Shown: positions 5,362-8,433 of the stretch, piece by piece
Layout: each line of letters opens with the position of its first letter
Numbering within the stretch: the stretch's first letter is position 1
Source of the DNA: Candidatus Hydrogenedentota bacterium
GTDB lineage: Bacteria; Hydrogenedentota; Hydrogenedentia; Hydrogenedentales; SLHB01
Length of the DNA: 8,433 nt
Assembly (NCBI GenBank): GCA_023384315.1
Contig: JAHDWY010000159.1
Span: 1 to 8,433, forward strand
Reading direction: 5' to 3'
Position numbers and translations under genes: made by a program
The notes under the pieces: generated by a model
Databases searched by the model: none
Seen by the model: only the letters and a program-made list of their open reading frames with translations
Told to the model about the DNA's origin: nothing

Positions 5362-7871
5362 TGCATGACGGCGTAACGTCCTTCTTTCTGCTTCTCTCTG
5401 CGGCTTCGTCGATTGTACTGGCCGCAGTCGTCTTGGTGCGCAATCCCCGCCGTACAACCAACATCGCGTTCGGTCTGCTAAACCTCAACCTGGTGCTTTG
5501 GACGCTTGGGGTCTTTTCCATTACGCACACCACCGACCCCAATACGACCGTGTTCTGCATTCGCCTGACCTTCGCCGTGTCCTGTTTCCTTCCCGCCACG
5601 TTCTACTTGTTTATCGGTTTTTTCCCCCGGGGCGTTTTCGACGGGATCAAGAGTCTATTCGCATTCTACTGCGTAAGCGGCGTCGTCATGAGCGGCCTTG
5701 CGATCGTACCGGGGCCCTGGTATCTGGACGACGTCGCCGTCTCGGAAACCGGCCATCCACTACCGGACTATGGCCCCGTGTTTCAGGCGTTTTTCATCAT
5801 CTGCGCGTTTACGTTTATCGTCCTGCACGTCAATCTGTTCCGAAAACTCCGCGGCGCTTCCGGAATCGCGCGCCGCCAGATTCAACACGTCCTGCTCGGG
5901 ATATTCGCAACGACGTTGTTTGCCTTCTTGACGAACATCATGGGGCCTCTGCTCGGCGTCCGGTCGCTGGAGGAATACGGGCCTGTCTTCGTCATGCTCA
6001 TGACAGCCGCCTTCGCCTACGCAATGGTGCGTTATCACCTCATGGACATCTGGGTGATTTTCTCGACGACGACAGTCTACGCGGTGTCAACGGTCGTCGT
6101 CATTCTGGTGTTTTTAAGCACCATTTCGTTGGTGCACTGGTCCCTGAGGTCGCGCAGTGGCGCCAGTGAGGTCATCTCGACAATTCTGGCAGCAATTGTG
6201 ATCGTGCTAATCCTGGAACCGCTTAAAGAGCGAGTCCAGCTCTTGCTGAACCGAACCGTGCTAAAACGGCACTACGACGTCAACAAGTTGCTCGCGCGTA
6301 CGAGCCGGCATGCCGCCGAATGCGTCGTGCTGGACGAACTTCTCCGGACGATCTGCGAAGACATCCGGAATACCGTTGGCGCCAGCGTCGTGCGCGCTCT
6401 CCTGATCGACGAACGCGACAACAACACCCTCATCACGGAGTACTCCAGCCGGGGCAAAGAAGCGGGCAAAAGGGATTCCGACTACACGCCCTTATTGGAG
6501 TACCTCCGGCAGCACAACGAACCGCTGTTGCTCGAGGCAATCGTTCATTCGCGAGTCACCCCCGAACGAGCCCAACTCGCGGAAATGCTCGCGGAGTTGG
6601 ACGCGTACCTTTGCCTGCCCCTCAAACGAACCACCGGACTCGTCGGGGTTCTCGCGTTGGGTCAAAAACTCTCGCGCGACATCTACTCCACCGACGATGT
6701 GGTGGCGTTCACGGCGTTGGCAACGCCGCTCACAACAGCAATCGAGAACGCCCGGCTCTACAAGAAGCTGGATGAGGCGAATCAGCACCGCGCGCGAATC
6801 CTCAGCAATATGCGGGGCGGTGTCGTCGCAGTGGATACGGAAGGGCTCGTAACAACGGTCAACGCTGGCGCTATCGAGATTCTTGGCCCCATCGAAATCG
6901 GGCAGCACATGAGCGCGATTACGCCGCAAGTCGCACGGATCCTCCAGCGGACGCTGGAGGACGGTCGCGCCATCAGTGACTACGAGACGATTCTCGTGGG
7001 GCCGGGCGCGGAACGGATCCCCGTGGTCATGTCGTCGTCGTGCCTTCAGGTTGGCGACGGAGACATCACCGGGTCCATGGTCGTCTTGTACAACCTCACG
7101 CAGGTCAAACGGCTGGAGCAGAACGTCCAGCGCGCCCATCGGCTCTCATCGGTCGGCACCCTGGCCGCCGGAATGGCGCATGAAATCAAGAACCCCCTCG
7201 TGTCCATCAAGACGTTCAGCCAACTGCTTCTGGAACGATACGATGACCCGGACTTCCGCAACACGTTTACCGACATCGTCCCCCACGAGGTTGAGCGAAT
7301 CGACTCCATCGTTACCCGTCTGCTGCACTTCGCCCGGCCCCGCCCGGCGAGTTTTGCGCATCACAACCTACGTGCTATTATCGAGGAGGTTCTCGTACTG
7401 GTAGAAAACCAGATGCGGAAGGGGAACATCACCGTTGAGACCGACTTTCCCGGCCCCGAAGTGGGGGTGTATGGCGACGAGCAACTTCTGCACCAGGTTT
7501 TCCTCAACCTCGTGCTCAATGCCATCGACGCCATGAAAGACATGGGAACGGGGGCCAAGCTGGTCATTCGAGCCGAATACGGTCGCATGGTGCTCCGGCG
7601 GAACGGTCACGAACCGCAGCCGGACGCGGACTGCGTAAAGGTCTCCCTGTCGGATTCGGGTGTTGGAATCAGCTCGGAAAGCCTGGAGCGGATTTTCACC
7701 CCGTTCTACACGACGAAAGATGACGGTACTGGGTTGGGGTTGGCTGTTGTCCACGGCATCGTGACCGAACACGGCGGCTCCATCTATGTCGAGAGCGATC
7801 CTGGGGAAGGGAGTACTTTCGTAATTACGCTGCCGTCGGCGAGGGTTATGTCAGGGGTCAAGGGCGATTAG
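5361..7871 (+). CDS. Membrane sensor histidine kinase (multi-TM, GAF, PAS, HisKA, HATPase_c)
   Basis: An 836-residue kinase. Residues 1-290 are very hydrophobic and contain about nine candidate membrane helices: seven like the 7TM histidine-kinase sensor type, then two more (about 234-256 and 270-286). A GAF domain follows (about 320-475), then a PAS domain (about 480-590, ILSNMRGGVVAVDTEGLV). The dimerisation/phosphoacceptor helix has His607 in AAGMAHEIKNP. The ATPase domain shows the N box (Asn716, Asn720 in NLVLNAIDAM), G1 DSGVGI (765-770), the F box IFTPFYTTK and G2 GTGLGL (789-794). All catalytic motifs are intact, so it should autophosphorylate. The H box resembles NtrB/AtoS-type kinases, and the layout recalls PrsK-like kinases. 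Its ATG overlaps the ketosynthase TGA by 1 nt, with AGAGGA 4 nt upstream, so translation is coupled. The likely partner is the regulator 2 nt downstream. The signal is unknown; the membrane part could sense a lipid or small hydrophobic molecule (inference). Confidence 0.92.
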   Translation: MHDGVTSFFLLLSAASSIVLAAVVLVRNPRRTTNIAFGLLNLNLVLWTLGVFSITHTTDPNTTVFCIRLTFAVSCFLPATFYLFIGFFPRGVFDGIKSLFAFYCVSGVVMSGLAIVPGPWYLDDVAVSETGHPLPDYGPVFQAFFIICAFTFIVLHVNLFRKLRGASGIARRQIQHVLLGIFATTLFAFLTNIMGPLLGVRSLEEYGPVFVMLMTAAFAYAMVRYHLMDIWVIFSTTTVYAVSTVVVILVFLSTISLVHWSLRSRSGASEVISTILAAIVIVLILEPLKERVQLLLNRTVLKRHYDVNKLLARTSRHAAECVVLDELLRTICEDIRNTVGASVVRALLIDERDNNTLITEYSSRGKEAGKRDSDYTPLLEYLRQHNEPLLLEAIVHSRVTPERAQLAEMLAELDAYLCLPLKRTTGLVGVLALGQKLSRDIYSTDDVVAFTALATPLTTAIENARLYKKLDEANQHRARILSNMRGGVVAVDTEGLVTTVNAGAIEILGPIEIGQHMSAITPQVARILQRTLEDGRAISDYETILVGPGAERIPVVMSSSCLQVGDGDITGSMVVLYNLTQVKRLEQNVQRAHRLSSVGTLAAGMAHEIKNPLVSIKTFSQLLLERYDDPDFRNTFTDIVPHEVERIDSIVTRLLHFARPRPASFAHHNLRAIIEEVLVLVENQMRKGNITVETDFPGPEVGVYGDEQLLHQVFLNLVLNAIDAMKDMGTGAKLVIRAEYGRMVLRRNGHEPQPDADCVKVSLSDSGVGISSESLERIFTPFYTTKDDGTGLGLAVVHGIVTEHGGSIYVESDPGEGSTFVITLPSARVMSGVKGD

Positions 7872-7873
7872 GC

Positions 7874-8433
7874 ATGCACGTGGTCTTGGTCATAGCAGAA
7901 GAGCGCGCGATTCGAGAGGCCATCAGCGCCTCCCTGCGTGACACGTGCCATACGGTCTTCGAATCCGAGGTGGACGCGGCGCTCCGCAGGCTCATCTCGA
8001 TCCACGCCGATGCAATCATTCTTGATGACACGCCGCGACTGGGCGTGACCGCCCTCACCCAGGTCCGTAAAGCGGCGCCTCATTTGCCCCTGATCGCGCT
8101 GTCGGCGCGCGGGGATTCGGAAACGCGCGCGGGTTTTATGCTGGCAGGCGCCGCGGCATGTCTCCCAAAACCATTCTCGTACGAGGAACTTCTCGGCGCC
8201 CTGAACCAGATCATCGACACGCAGGAGGTCTCGCTCGAGTCCGTACCCGTGCAGGTGAGCGAACCTTCCAACACGGCCATCATCAACCAGTACCAGACGG
8301 CCATGCGCTGGATGAACCGCTTCATGTCGAGCATGGAAGATACCGGACGCCTTGAGTACGTCCTGGCCGACGCCTTGGTCGACGTTTTTGACCCGTCCCG
8401 GTGCGCGGTGTTGCTCGATCGGGACGGCGCGGT
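7874..8433 (+). CDS. Response regulator, REC then GAF domain (3' end outside window)
   Basis: 186 codons are visible before the window edge. Residues 1-115 form a receiver domain: VVLVIAEE (3-10) with Glu9-Glu10 as the acidic pair, phosphoacceptor candidate Asp51 in AIILDDTPRLG, Ser77 in LIALSA, and Lys99 in CLPKPFSYEEL. The loop after Asp51 is about two residues shorter than the usual DxxMPxMDG and lacks the MP pair. From about residue 145 the sequence (MNRFMSSMEDTGRLEYVLAD, then FDPSRCAVLLDRDG) looks like the start of a GAF domain. What follows is outside the window; a sigma54-type AAA+ activator or a second kinase module would both fit. The start is ATG 7874, 2 nt after the kinase stop, with AAGGG 9 nt upstream. 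It is the evident partner of the upstream kinase. Confidence 0.85.
   Translation, partial: MHVVLVIAEERAIREAISASLRDTCHTVFESEVDAALRRLISIHADAIILDDTPRLGVTALTQVRKAAPHLPLIALSARGDSETRAGFMLAGAAACLPKPFSYEELLGALNQIIDTQEVSLESVPVQVSEPSNTAIINQYQTAMRWMNRFMSSMEDTGRLEYVLADALVDVFDPSRCAVLLDRDGA

Noticed and set aside
5498..7139. Long overlapping frames inside the kinase gene (plus 5498-6169, minus 6492-7139)
   Set aside because: They are GC-rich shadow frames: the kinase frame has intact domains throughout, and these products are Arg-rich or resemble no family.

Overview
The window comes from a moderately GC-rich bacterium with a diderm-type gene set: a PilT-like type IV pilus ATPase, a large membrane histidine kinase with its response regulator, and a FabF-like ketosynthase. 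The sequence does not fix the phylum. Environmental lineages such as Planctomycetota or Hydrogenedentota would fit, but that is a guess. No tRNA, rRNA, CRISPR array or insertion sequence was seen.

Layout. (1) Positions 1-315, minus strand: the first 105 codons of a PilT-like ATPase that runs off the left edge. (2) Positions 316-691: a divergent intergenic region with a promoter candidate for each flanking gene. (3) Positions 692-1960: a GT1-type glycosyltransferase with its own well-formed sigma70-like promoter. (4) Positions 1961-2418: a locally AT-rich gap holding two small inverted repeats, an extended -10 promoter and a 25-codon leader ORF whose stop overlaps the next start. (5) Positions 2419-8433: four closely packed genes on the plus strand, encoding a cobalamin-binding/radical-SAM-like protein, a FabF-like beta-ketoacyl synthase, a multi-membrane-span GAF-PAS histidine kinase, and a response regulator (REC, then GAF) cut by the right edge. 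Junctions are 3 nt, a 1-nt overlap and 2 nt, so one operon driven from about 2274-2302 is the simplest reading.

The interesting part is the operon. The radical-SAM-like protein has the family fold pattern but lacks all three cysteines of the CxxxCxxC [4Fe-4S] motif (Ser252, Phe256, Pro259 instead). The adjoining ketosynthase keeps the catalytic Cys165, His305 and Lys337 but has Gln342 where FabF-type enzymes carry the second catalytic histidine. Two family members with altered active sites, co-transcribed with a membrane sensor kinase and its regulator, suggest a dedicated module in which an acyl-type product or precursor is made, bound or sensed. That link is inference; the altered residues and the gene packing are read directly from the sequence.
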